A stretch of DNA of 64,000 nt from Thermodesulfobacteriaceae bacterium UBA6232 (GTDB lineage Bacteria > Desulfobacterota > Thermodesulfobacteria > Thermodesulfobacteriales > Thermodesulfobacteriaceae). Made by a program: the position numbers and the translations under genes. The notes under the pieces were generated by a model. It ran no database searches, had not been told where the DNA came from, and saw only the letters and a list, made by a program, of their open reading frames with translations. Position 1 is the stretch's first letter. Each line of letters starts with the position of its first letter. Location: positions 45,707 to 109,706 of the forward strand of contig DJWK01000036.1 of the NCBI GenBank assembly GCA_002441555.1, given 5' to 3'. Positions 8,522 to 16,311 of this stretch are shown here, piece by piece.

Positions 8522-10261
8522 TTGAGAAAAGAAGTTTTTGGTAATCTTCAGGGTTTAAAACCAAGTGAAGTAAGAAAATTAGAACGTCTATATTATCGTA
8601 AAGTTCATCCTAATTCTATTATTACAACTGATCTTGCCTGGGAAATTGCCGAACTCTCCTTTTCTCTTAATCGCCAGATTGGACTTTTAATTAACAGAAA
8701 GGGTGAAATTGATTATGTAATTGTGGGAACCTTTAATCAAATTGAAATTCCTGAACTTAAGGGATATAGAGACCACATAGCAAGACTTAAGGGACTTAGA
8801 TTAATTCATACTCACCTTGTGAAAAATGGAAAAGGAAGTGGCCTTGACCAAGATGATTTGATTGATCTTGCCTTTTTAAGACTTGATCTTGTAGGAGCCC
8901 TTGAAGTAAATGAAAAGGGGGAACCCGGAAAAATCTATTTAGCTCATATTCTTCCTCATCCAGATTTTTATCAAGCTGCCTTTTCTGAAAGGGAAGATAA
9001 TTTCTTTTTTTTCTTTAAGCCCCTTTATGTCTGGGATTTAAAAGAAAATTTCTTGGATTTAATCAAAAACTTAGAGGATGAATTTGAAAGGGTTAAACCT
9101 TTAAAAGGTATAGCAGAAAACGAGGATAGAGCCATCTTAATTCTGGTAAGGGAGCCAGGAGATCACTATTGGGAAGAGCGCTTGGAGGAACTCAAAGAGC
9201 TTTCAAGAACTGCGGGGGTTAATGTTGTCGGGGAAGTGGTACAAAAAAGATCTTCCCTTGATCCGAGGTATGTCATCGGTAAAGGTAAACTCCTTGAGGT
9301 TATGATTCTTGCTATGAGAAATAGAGCCAATCTTTTAATTTTTGATAGAGAACTTTCTCCTTCTCAGGTTAGAGCCCTCAATGAAGCTACTGACTTAAGG
9401 GTTATTGACAGAACCCAGCTTATTCTTGATATTTTTGCTCAAAGAGCCAGATCCAGAGAGGGAAAAATTCAGGTAGAAATGGCACAACTTCGTTATGCCT
9501 TACCCCGCTTAAGAGCTAAAGATGATGCCTTTTCAAGACTTACAGGTGGTATTGGCGGAAGAGGTCCTGGAGAAACCAAACTTGAAATTGATAGGCGAAG
9601 AATTAAAGAAAGGCTTGCCAAACTCCAAAGGGAACTTGAGAAAATTTCTCAAGAAAGGGAACTCCGAAGAAGAAGGAGAAAAAAGCTCAATTATAAAGTA
9701 GTTGCTTTAATAGGATATACCAACGCTGGAAAGACTACCCTTTTAAATACCCTTGCCAAATCAAAATATCTTGCAGAGGATAAACTTTTTGCTACCCTTG
9801 ACCCTGTGACTAAAGCGGTAAGAACTCCCAATGGAAATATTTTTCTCCTTACTGATACTGTAGGATTTATCAGGGATCTTCCTGAAGAACTTAAAAAAGC
9901 TTTTAAAGCAACCCTTGAGGAATTATACAACGCCGATCTTCTTCTTCACTTGATAGATATAAGTCATCCAGACTGGGAAAATCACATTCTTTCAGTAGAA
10001 ACTATTCTTGAAGAAATGGAACTTTTAAATTACCCAAGGCTTATGGTTTTTAATAAAATTGATAAACTGAGAGAAAAACCTGAATATTCCCCTTCCCTTC
10101 TTGAAAGAATCCTCAAACAATATCAAGGAATCGGAATTTCTGCCCTAAAAGGAGAAAATCTTGAAAATTTATTGCTTAAAATAGAGGAACTTCTCTTTCA
10201 AACTCCTGTTTTAACCTCTCATCATGAAGATATCCTTTTAGATACCCTCTGGGGTGGATAA
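8522..10261 (+). CDS. hflX: HflX, ribosome-associated GTPase with N-terminal extension
   Basis: HflX binds the 50S subunit, splits stalled ribosomes and has GTPase activity. The HflX domain contains GGIGGRGPGETKLEIDRRR before a helical linker, then the G domain: G1 GYTNAGKTT (about residue 396), G3 DTVGF, G4 NKID and the G5 region. At 579 residues it is longer than the usual 400-430. The first roughly 195 residues form an extra domain also seen in some HflX of Desulfobacterota-type bacteria. The TTG start at 8522 is supported by GGAGG at 8514-8518, with a short 3-nt spacing. The 3' end overlaps the convergent rsfS by 40 bp. Confidence 0.92.
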   Translation: MRKEVFGNLQGLKPSEVRKLERLYYRKVHPNSIITTDLAWEIAELSFSLNRQIGLLINRKGEIDYVIVGTFNQIEIPELKGYRDHIARLKGLRLIHTHLVKNGKGSGLDQDDLIDLAFLRLDLVGALEVNEKGEPGKIYLAHILPHPDFYQAAFSEREDNFFFFFKPLYVWDLKENFLDLIKNLEDEFERVKPLKGIAENEDRAILILVREPGDHYWEERLEELKELSRTAGVNVVGEVVQKRSSLDPRYVIGKGKLLEVMILAMRNRANLLIFDRELSPSQVRALNEATDLRVIDRTQLILDIFAQRARSREGKIQVEMAQLRYALPRLRAKDDAFSRLTGGIGGRGPGETKLEIDRRRIKERLAKLQRELEKISQERELRRRRRKKLNYKVVALIGYTNAGKTTLLNTLAKSKYLAEDKLFATLDPVTKAVRTPNGNIFLLTDTVGFIRDLPEELKKAFKATLEELYNADLLLHLIDISHPDWENHILSVETILEEMELLNYPRLMVFNKIDKLREKPEYSPSLLERILKQYQGIGISALKGENLENLLLKIEELLFQTPVLTSHHEDILLDTLWGG

Positions 10262-10578
10262 TCGCTCCAAAGTTCTTCCAGGGCATAAAGAGACCTTATA
10301 GGTTCAAAAAAGATGTGAACAATTATATCTTCATAGTCAAGAACAATCCAATTTCCTGTTTCTAAACCTTCAACAGAAAGGGGCTTTAGGCCCTCTTTTT
10401 CAAGTTCAAACACCACATAATCTGAAAGACCCTGAGCATGCTTGGTGGAATGGGCACTACAAATAATAAAATAATCTGCAAAATCTACCTTTGAAGAAAT
10501 ATCAATAACCACAATATCTTCAGCTTTTTTATCCTCAAGAACTTTGATTATCTTGTTGACTTTTGTATTCTCTGCCAT
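10222..10578 (-). CDS. rsfS: RsfS (YbeB/Iojap), ribosomal silencing factor
   Basis: This 118-residue protein of the RsfS family binds ribosomal protein L14 and blocks joining of the 30S and 50S subunits when nutrients are low. Family features are visible: KAEDIVVIDI, DYFIICSAHSTKHAQ (usually TGxSxxH) and GNWIVLDYEDIIVHIF. It is the last gene of the long minus-strand run and overlaps the small Cys-rich gene by 1 nt. Its 3' end runs antisense into hflX. Confidence 0.92.
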   Translation of the reverse strand: MAENTKVNKIIKVLEDKKAEDIVVIDISSKVDFADYFIICSAHSTKHAQGLSDYVVFELEKEGLKPLSVEGLETGNWIVLDYEDIIVHIFFEPIRSLYALEELWSDYPPQRVSKRISS

Positions 10579-10781
10579 TATACCTTTCCTTCCTGCACAA
10601 GCCTTGCAAAATGCTCAAAACTTCTATCATAAGTGGCTTCAGCTTCCTTTGGAAAAGCACAAGCTGGAAGTTGCCTCATTCTTAAATGATAATGAAGACA
10701 TTCACAGCAAATCCCCTTTTTTGAACAAGGGTCATAGGTGCAATTACATCTCTTCAAATTGCGCTCTCTTTTGCACTCCAT
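10578..10781 (-). CDS. Small Cys-rich protein, DUF6485-like
   Basis: The protein has 67 residues with eight cysteines, arranged as CxCxxxxC then CCxCxxYH (CNCTYDPCSKKGICCECLHYH), and ends EHFARLVQEGKV. The pattern suggests metal binding, but the role is unknown. It resembles the short cytosolic proteins catalogued as DUF6485, from memory and without a search. It lies between glmS and rsfS in the same direction. Confidence 0.6.
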   Translation of the reverse strand: MECKRERNLKRCNCTYDPCSKKGICCECLHYHLRMRQLPACAFPKEAEATYDRSFEHFARLVQEGKV

Positions 10782-10794
10782 AGCTTTACCCCCT

Positions 10795-12639
10795 TTATTC
10801 TACTGTTACACTCTTTGCAAGATTTCTTGGTTTATCAACATCACAACCCCGTAAAACTGCAATTTCATAAGCTAAAAGTTGTAAAGGAATTACATAAAAA
10901 ATAGGCAAAAATTCGTAAGAAGTATAGGGAACTTCCACAAAATCATCTGAAAGTTTAATCATTTCTGAAGAACCTTCTGTGAAAAATCCAATTATAGGGC
11001 CTCTCCTTGCTTTTATTTCTTCTGCATTGGAGAGAGTTTTTTCATAAATAACTCCAGTCTCTCTTGCAGCAAGAACCACCGTAGGAACAGTCTCTTCAAT
11101 TAAGGCAATGGGGCCATGCTTCATCTCTCCTGCTGCATAACCCTCTGCATGAATATAAGCAATCTCTTTTAATTTTAAAGCTCCCTCTAAAGCTATAGGA
11201 AAAAGAATATTTCTTCCAAGATAAAGGGTGTCTTTAACATGATACCATTTTTCAGAAATCTCTTTGATTTTTGGATAAGCCTCCTCAATAAATTGATTTA
11301 ATTGATTGGGGAGAGCTATAAGGTTTTCAAGAACTTCTTCTGAAATGTCTTCTTTTTTAAAAATTTTTTTAAGATACAAAGAAAGCATAAGAAGAACAAG
11401 AACCTGAGTCGTAAATGCTTTAGTTGAGGCAACACTTATTTCAGGCCCTGCTTGGGTATAAATTACTTTGTCACTTTCACGAGTTATAGAACTTCCAAGA
11501 ACATTACATATAGAAAGTATTCTTGCCCCTTTTTGCCTGGCAAGTCTAACACTCGCAAGGGTATCTGCAGTCTCACCCGATTGAGAAATTCCTATAAATA
11601 TAGTGTTTTTATCGATAAGGGGGTCTCTATACCGGAACTCCGAAGCAAGGTCAACCTCAACAGGTATTCCTGCATTCCTTTCAATAAGATATTTCCCTAC
11701 AAGACAGGCATGATAAGAGGTCCCACAGGCCACAAGATAAAATTTATTTACATCTCTTAAAAATTCTTTATTCAATCCCTCCCTTGAAAAATCGATAATT
11801 TTATTATCTAAGTCAAGTCTACCAAGAAGGGTATTCTGAATAGCCTGAGGTTGCTCTAAAATTTCCTTTAACATAAAATGAGGATAGCCTCCTTTTTCAG
11901 CCTGAGAGGAATCCCATTGAATTTCGATAATCTTTAAGTCTTTTTTCCTACCGTCAAAATCATAGATTTCAATTTCATCTCCTGTAAGAATAGCTACTTC
12001 TTTATCTTCAAGAAAAATGGCTTTTTTGGTAAAAGTAAGAAAGGCAGGCACATCAGAGGCAAGAAAATTTTCCCCTTCGCTCAACCCCAGAACAAGGGGA
12101 CTATGAAAGCGTGCAGCATAAATCTTTTCTGGTTCATAAGAAGAAATAAGGGCAATAGCAAAAGCTCCCCTTAACTCATTAATAGCCTTAAGAAAGCTTT
12201 GAAAAAGAGAAAGTCCTTCATTTAGATAGTCCTCAATGAGATGAACAATGACCTCTGTATCTGTAGCAGAAACAAAGTTATGCCCCTTTTTTAAAAGTTT
12301 TTCCTTGAGTTCATAATAGTTTTCAATGATTCCATTATGAACAAGGGCAAGTTGCCTTTTGCAATCAAAATGAGGATGAGCATTTAAATCTGAGGGCTCA
12401 CCATGGGTTGCCCAACGAGTGTGTCCCAGCCCAGGTGCCTTTATTCCTGTATGATCAATTTGATAAAGCCTTTCTTCAAGATCATATACCCTTCCTTTAA
12501 TTTTAACGATTTCAATTCCCTCATTTTTAAAATATACAACCCCTGCAGAATCATATCCGCGATATTCAAGTCTTCTTAAACCCTCAAGAAGAACCGGAAG
12601 AAGAGGTCTTTTTCCGATATAACCTATAATCCCGCACAT
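10795..12639 (-). CDS. glmS: GlmS, glutamine-fructose-6-phosphate aminotransferase
   Basis: GlmS makes glucosamine-6-phosphate from fructose-6-phosphate and glutamine, the entry to peptidoglycan and LPS amino sugars. The 614 residues comprise an N-terminal class II glutaminase domain, with nucleophile Cys exposed after Met removal (MCGIIGYIG), and two SIS domains (ACGTSYHA; SQSGETADT), ending DKPRNLAKSVTVE. The start is fixed at 12639 because the Cys must be residue 2, and GGAGAAAT precedes it. The start overlaps the upstream HNH gene by 16 nt, so the leader leaves no room for a glmS ribozyme. Confidence 0.96.
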   Translation of the reverse strand: MCGIIGYIGKRPLLPVLLEGLRRLEYRGYDSAGVVYFKNEGIEIVKIKGRVYDLEERLYQIDHTGIKAPGLGHTRWATHGEPSDLNAHPHFDCKRQLALVHNGIIENYYELKEKLLKKGHNFVSATDTEVIVHLIEDYLNEGLSLFQSFLKAINELRGAFAIALISSYEPEKIYAARFHSPLVLGLSEGENFLASDVPAFLTFTKKAIFLEDKEVAILTGDEIEIYDFDGRKKDLKIIEIQWDSSQAEKGGYPHFMLKEILEQPQAIQNTLLGRLDLDNKIIDFSREGLNKEFLRDVNKFYLVACGTSYHACLVGKYLIERNAGIPVEVDLASEFRYRDPLIDKNTIFIGISQSGETADTLASVRLARQKGARILSICNVLGSSITRESDKVIYTQAGPEISVASTKAFTTQVLVLLMLSLYLKKIFKKEDISEEVLENLIALPNQLNQFIEEAYPKIKEISEKWYHVKDTLYLGRNILFPIALEGALKLKEIAYIHAEGYAAGEMKHGPIALIEETVPTVVLAARETGVIYEKTLSNAEEIKARRGPIIGFFTEGSSEMIKLSDDFVEVPYTSYEFLPIFYVIPLQLLAYEIAVLRGCDVDKPRNLAKSVTVE

Positions 12640-12938
12640 CCCATTTCTCCTTTTTTTAATCGTTTTAAATATTCTTCCCACTCCCAAGGTGAAAGGTACT
12701 TTTTCTTTGCATTACATTCCTTACAGGCAGGAACTATATTTTCACGGGTTGAAAGCCCCCCTCTGCTTAAAGGGATTTTATGATCCATGGTTAGCTCCTC
12801 TGGGGAGACCTTTCTTCCACAATAATAACAAATCCCCCTTTCAATTTTCCTTCTCCACCAGCGTGTTTTTTTCAACTCTCTTGCCTTTCTTTTTTCCCTC
12901 TTGATATGCTCATCTAAGGACCAAATCTCCCACTTCAT
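12624..12938 (-). CDS. Small HNH endonuclease-fold protein
   Basis: This 104-residue HNH protein has the zinc-ribbon/HNH pattern CYYCGRK, MDHKIPLSRGG, ENIVPACKECN, with two CxxC pairs and the catalytic-type DH. A basic N-terminal helix precedes it. The family includes stand-alone nucleases of unknown role. It is embedded between cmk (4-nt overlap) and glmS (16-nt overlap) and shows no mobile-element flanks, so it looks like a resident gene of this operon. Confidence 0.8.
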   Translation of the reverse strand: MKWEIWSLDEHIKREKRKARELKKTRWWRRKIERGICYYCGRKVSPEELTMDHKIPLSRGGLSTRENIVPACKECNAKKKYLSPWEWEEYLKRLKKGEMGCAGL

Positions 12939-13606
12939 AGCCTTTCTTTAACTAAGTTTTCTATTTTTTCAACCACTTCTGCCAAAGTAAGATGAGTTGT
13001 ATCAATTACCACTGCACCTTCAGGAATACTAAGCGGTGCAACTTCTCTTTTGCTATCTTTTAAGTCCCTTTCTATAAGATTTCTCTTAACCTCAAAAAAA
13101 TCTCTATCTTTGACATCCTTTGCCCTTCTTCTTGCCCTTTCTTCAAGATCAGCTGTAAGATAAATCTTCAAATGAGCCTCTGGAAAAACCACACTTCCCA
13201 TATCTCTTCCTTCGGTAATAATTCTTCTTCCCTGAGACAATGTTTTTAAAAATTGATTAACCTCGGATCTCACAATGGGATTTGAAGCAACCTCACTAAC
13301 CAATTCATCCACTTCCTTTGATCTTAATTCCTCCTTTAAAAGCTTTCCATTAAAAATAATATAAGTTCCATTAGATGAAATGTTTATTTTAATTTTACTG
13401 AAATTTTCTTTTAAATATTTTTTAAGTTCTTCATTATTCGTAAAATCTTTTAAATCTTTTTTGTCCTTTAATAATCTCCAAGTTATATATCTATAAAAAC
13501 TTCCAGACTCAAGTAGGTCAAGGCTTAACTTTCGTGCGAGTGCTTTTGCAACCGAGGTTTTTCCAGACCCAGCAGGTCCATCAATTGTAATGATAAAATT
13601 CTTCAT
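12935..13606 (-). CDS. cmk: Cytidylate kinase
   Basis: This 223-residue enzyme phosphorylates CMP/dCMP with ATP in the cytoplasm. It has the P-loop GPAGSGKTSVAK near residue 10, the substrate region with RRIITEGRDMGSVVFP, and the Arg-rich LID (ERARRRAKDVKDRD). The substrate-pocket segment LLESGSFYRYI replaces the common LDTGAMYRA, a modest divergence. Overlaps both neighbours by 1-4 nt. Confidence 0.9.
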   Translation of the reverse strand: MKNFIITIDGPAGSGKTSVAKALARKLSLDLLESGSFYRYITWRLLKDKKDLKDFTNNEELKKYLKENFSKIKINISSNGTYIIFNGKLLKEELRSKEVDELVSEVASNPIVRSEVNQFLKTLSQGRRIITEGRDMGSVVFPEAHLKIYLTADLEERARRRAKDVKDRDFFEVKRNLIERDLKDSKREVAPLSIPEGAVVIDTTHLTLAEVVEKIENLVKERL

Positions 13607-13812
13607 TATAGCTCTACTTTATAGCCGAACATTTCAATATTATTTTTAACTTCATCAAGAGAAAGATCCTCTTCTTTTTCAAAGACTACCTTTCCAGTAG
13701 ACAGATCAACCTGAACATTTCTTGCTTTACCGGTGCTTAAAATAGCCTTTTCAACTCTTTTCACACAATGCTCGCAGGTCATACCCCTTACCATAATTTC
13801 AACCTTTTCCAT
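13606..13812 (-). CDS. Heavy-metal-associated (CopZ/MerP-like) protein
   Basis: A 68-residue HMA domain with the metal site MTCEHC (GMTCEHCVKRVEKAI) and a beta-alpha-beta-beta-alpha-beta pattern. Such proteins bind Cu(I) or other soft metals and pass them to a P-type ATPase. None is encoded nearby, so the metal and partner are unknown. It overlaps cmk and the methyltransferase gene by 1 nt each. Confidence 0.85.
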   Translation of the reverse strand: MEKVEIMVRGMTCEHCVKRVEKAILSTGKARNVQVDLSTGKVVFEKEEDLSLDEVKNNIEMFGYKVEL

Positions 13813-14684
13813 TATAAAACCCCCTTCTTTTCTTTATTAATAAACATAGCTCCTATTCTTACTTGAGTTTTGGTTTCTATATAGCCATTTTTTTCCTTTT
13901 CTTTCAAAAAATCTATTATTTGTCTTTCTTTTCTTTTACTTATTTTGTAACCTTTAGAAGTTAAACGAAACTTAAATCTTGTCCATACTTTTTCAAGGGT
14001 AGATCTTCTTTCAAAGAAACCCTCGTAAAACTTTATATCTCCTGGATAACCAAGAGTATAAAAATAATTGAAAATTAAAAGAATTCCGGGATTTTTATCA
14101 GGCTTAATTTTTCCAAAAAAGGTTTTTTCAATTTCCTCGAGAAGGAAATTTTTTCTTAGTCCTGCCCAGGTCACAATAATTAAAAACTTTTCCGCTATAT
14201 CAAAGAGTCTTTTAACCTCTTTGAGGTCTCTCAAGATAGGTGTCATTGACACAAAAACGGTATCAAAGTTCCTCTCAGGTCGGTATTTTCTCCAATCAGC
14301 TTCAATTACCTCAACATTTTGGATATTTGCCCTTTTAAGTTTTTCCTTTAAAAGATTTAACATGGCAGGTGAGATATCAAGGGCATAAACCTTTGAAACC
14401 TTGGGAGCAATTTTTACGCTATAGTTTCCCGTTCCACAGGCTACATCAAAAAAGGTAAAATTTTTATTTAAAGCCCCTCTTTTTTCCATCTCGGAGATAA
14501 TATCTTCCTGCATAGCCCTGTAAAAAGAGGTTTCCTCAAGGGCATCATAATCACTTGCAATTACTTCCCAAAAATCCTTTTTTAAAAAAGGAGAAACTCC
14601 CTCTTTTTGAGAGCTAAGTTTTACCCAAAAAGAGGGAGTAAGAATTTCATTTAAAGAAAGCTTTTTCTTTTTTGAGAAGTTCAT
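13812..14684 (-). CDS. Class I SAM-dependent methyltransferase
   Basis: The protein has 290 residues. The Rossmann motif I is FFDVACGTGNYSVKIA, followed by VYALDISPAMLNLL (acidic end of strand 2) and IEADWRKYRPERNFDTVFV (motifs II/III). The rest is not characteristic of a named family and the substrate is unknown. ATG 14684 (MNFSKKKK) is chosen, with 14711 as an alternative. Neither has a convincing Shine-Dalgarno, and both lie inside nusB, so translation is probably coupled. The C-terminal 90 residues are very basic. Confidence 0.75.
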   Translation of the reverse strand: MNFSKKKKLSLNEILTPSFWVKLSSQKEGVSPFLKKDFWEVIASDYDALEETSFYRAMQEDIISEMEKRGALNKNFTFFDVACGTGNYSVKIAPKVSKVYALDISPAMLNLLKEKLKRANIQNVEVIEADWRKYRPERNFDTVFVSMTPILRDLKEVKRLFDIAEKFLIIVTWAGLRKNFLLEEIEKTFFGKIKPDKNPGILLIFNYFYTLGYPGDIKFYEGFFERRSTLEKVWTRFKFRLTSKGYKISKRKERQIIDFLKEKEKNGYIETKTQVRIGAMFINKEKKGVL

Positions 14685-15078
14685 GCTTGTATATACTATC
14701 AAGAACTCCATTTACAAAAGAAGGAGATTCATCAGTTCCATAAATCTTAGCAAGCTCAACAGCCTCATTAATACTAACAATGGGAGGTATATCAGGTCTA
14801 AAGAAAAATTCATAAATAGCCAGCCGTAAAATGTTTTTATCAGTAAGATTTAATCTTTCCAAGGGCCAGGAAGGAGTATATCTTTGAATAAGATTATCAA
14901 TAAAATCAAGATTTATAAAAACTCCTCTAACAAGTTCTTCGCCAAAAGAAAAAGCCTTTTCATCCTCAAGATTTAAGTGTTCTTTATAGGCCTTTAGGGC
15001 TGTTTCAGGGTCAGAACCAGTAATGTCTATCTGGTAGAGAACCTGAAGGGCGATTTCCCTTCCCTTTCTTCTTATCAT
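14647..15078 (-). CDS. nusB: NusB, transcription antitermination factor
   Basis: NusB binds boxA RNA with S10/NusE during rRNA antitermination. The 143 residues are all helical, with the hallmarks RRKGREIALQVLYQ at the N-terminus and PPIVSINEAVELAKIYG ... SFVNGVLDSI at the C-terminus. The start lies 1 nt from the stop of the atypical GAPDH gene. Confidence 0.93.
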   Translation of the reverse strand: MIRRKGREIALQVLYQIDITGSDPETALKAYKEHLNLEDEKAFSFGEELVRGVFINLDFIDNLIQRYTPSWPLERLNLTDKNILRLAIYEFFFRPDIPPIVSINEAVELAKIYGTDESPSFVNGVLDSIYKHELLKKEKAFFK

Positions 15079-16311
15079 TTACAACATTTTCTCCGCAATA
15101 TAAACAGTTAGATCTCCCATAAGATGAGTATAAGAGGCAAGCTCATTATCATACCATCCATAGATAACAGCTTGGGTAATAGGAATCTCGATTTTTTCTA
15201 CAGGAATCTGAGCACCCTCAGGAGCTATACCACAAATCTTTCTTGCATCAACCTTGGCAGTAGCAGTCCTGGTGTGGGTTTCTCTTCCTTCTATAATAGC
15301 TGCTGCCTTTGGATATCCTATTATATCCGTTGAAACATTTTGCTCCATAGAAAAAATAAGATATCCTTTATATTTGGTTTCAGCAGCTTCTTTGTAAATT
15401 TGATTTATAAGGTCTTTGTTAATGTGGCTTTCAATAGATTCGTCTTGTATATTTATAGTTAAAATAATAAGGCTTCCTGTAGTTAGAGGGACTCTTACGC
15501 TTTCTGCCATAAAACCTATTCTTTTCATCTCGGGTATAACTAAAGCCAAAGCCTCAGCTGCACCAGTGGTAGTAAGAATAATATTATTAAAGACACTTCT
15601 TGCTCTGCGAAGATCCTTTTCTCCATCTTTGGGGACTCTGTCCAATATGGATTGAGAAGAGGTAGTTGCATGCACAGTTACCATTGAAGCTGAAAGAATA
15701 CGGTCTGCACCAAAGTAATCAAGAAGGGGTTTCATCATATAGGCAAGGCAGGTAGTTGTACAAGAGGCTGAAGAAATAATGTGATGTTTATCAGGCTGAT
15801 ACATCTCTTCATTAATACCATAGACCATAGTAATAGTATCTTCAGGAAGTCCCTTTTCTTTGTTTTTTACTTTAAAGGGGGCTGAAATTATTACCTTTTC
15901 AGCACCTGCCACAAGATGCCCCCTAACAGAGCCCTTAGGGTCATCTGGATCAACTGTTGGGTCTCTAAATTTTCCTGTGCAATCAACAACAAGTCTCACT
16001 CCATGTTCTCTCCATTCTATATCTTTGGGATTTCTATGATTCATTAAAAATTTTACCTTTACCCCATCAATTACCATGGTTTTTTCCTTATCATCAATCT
16101 GTTCAATAACTCTATTAGCTTTGTGCCCATACAACCACACTGGAAGCCAGCCATAGGTGCTATCCTTTTCAATATATTCTGCAAGATCAGTAAAAGAGGT
16201 ACCCACATTTCTACCAAGATTTACCACAATTTCTGAAAAATATTTTCTTGCTATGTGATGCCAGAGAGTAAGTTTCCCGATTCTTCCTAATCCATTAATT
16301 CCTAACTTCAT
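15079..16311 (-). CDS. Atypical long glyceraldehyde-3-phosphate dehydrogenase
   Basis: This 410-residue GAPDH homologue is longer than the usual 335 and divergent. The Rossmann start (KLGINGLGRIGKLTL) and the catalytic motif SASCTTTCLAYM (Cys184) are intact. The segment after strand 2, IVVNLGRNVGTS, lacks the Asp that selects NAD in ordinary enzymes, so a different cofactor preference is likely. Insertions occur around 145-160 and near the C-terminus. It probably oxidises G3P or a related phosphorylated aldehyde, or works in the reverse direction. It overlaps the PPDK-like gene by 17 nt, and a conventional gap lies on the other side of that gene. Confidence 0.85.
   Translation of the reverse strand: MKLGINGLGRIGKLTLWHHIARKYFSEIVVNLGRNVGTSFTDLAEYIEKDSTYGWLPVWLYGHKANRVIEQIDDKEKTMVIDGVKVKFLMNHRNPKDIEWREHGVRLVVDCTGKFRDPTVDPDDPKGSVRGHLVAGAEKVIISAPFKVKNKEKGLPEDTITMVYGINEEMYQPDKHHIISSASCTTTCLAYMMKPLLDYFGADRILSASMVTVHATTSSQSILDRVPKDGEKDLRRARSVFNNIILTTTGAAEALALVIPEMKRIGFMAESVRVPLTTGSLIILTINIQDESIESHINKDLINQIYKEAAETKYKGYLIFSMEQNVSTDIIGYPKAAAIIEGRETHTRTATAKVDARKICGIAPEGAQIPVEKIEIPITQAVIYGWYDNELASYTHLMGDLTVYIAEKML

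Noticed and set aside
12640..12687. N-terminal extension of GlmS from 12687
   Set aside because: The glutaminase nucleophile must be the residue after the initiator Met, which fixes the start at 12639.
12624..12938. HNH gene as a homing endonuclease insertion
   Set aside because: It overlaps both neighbours as a normal operon member, there are no intron or intein boundaries, and glmS and cmk are intact.
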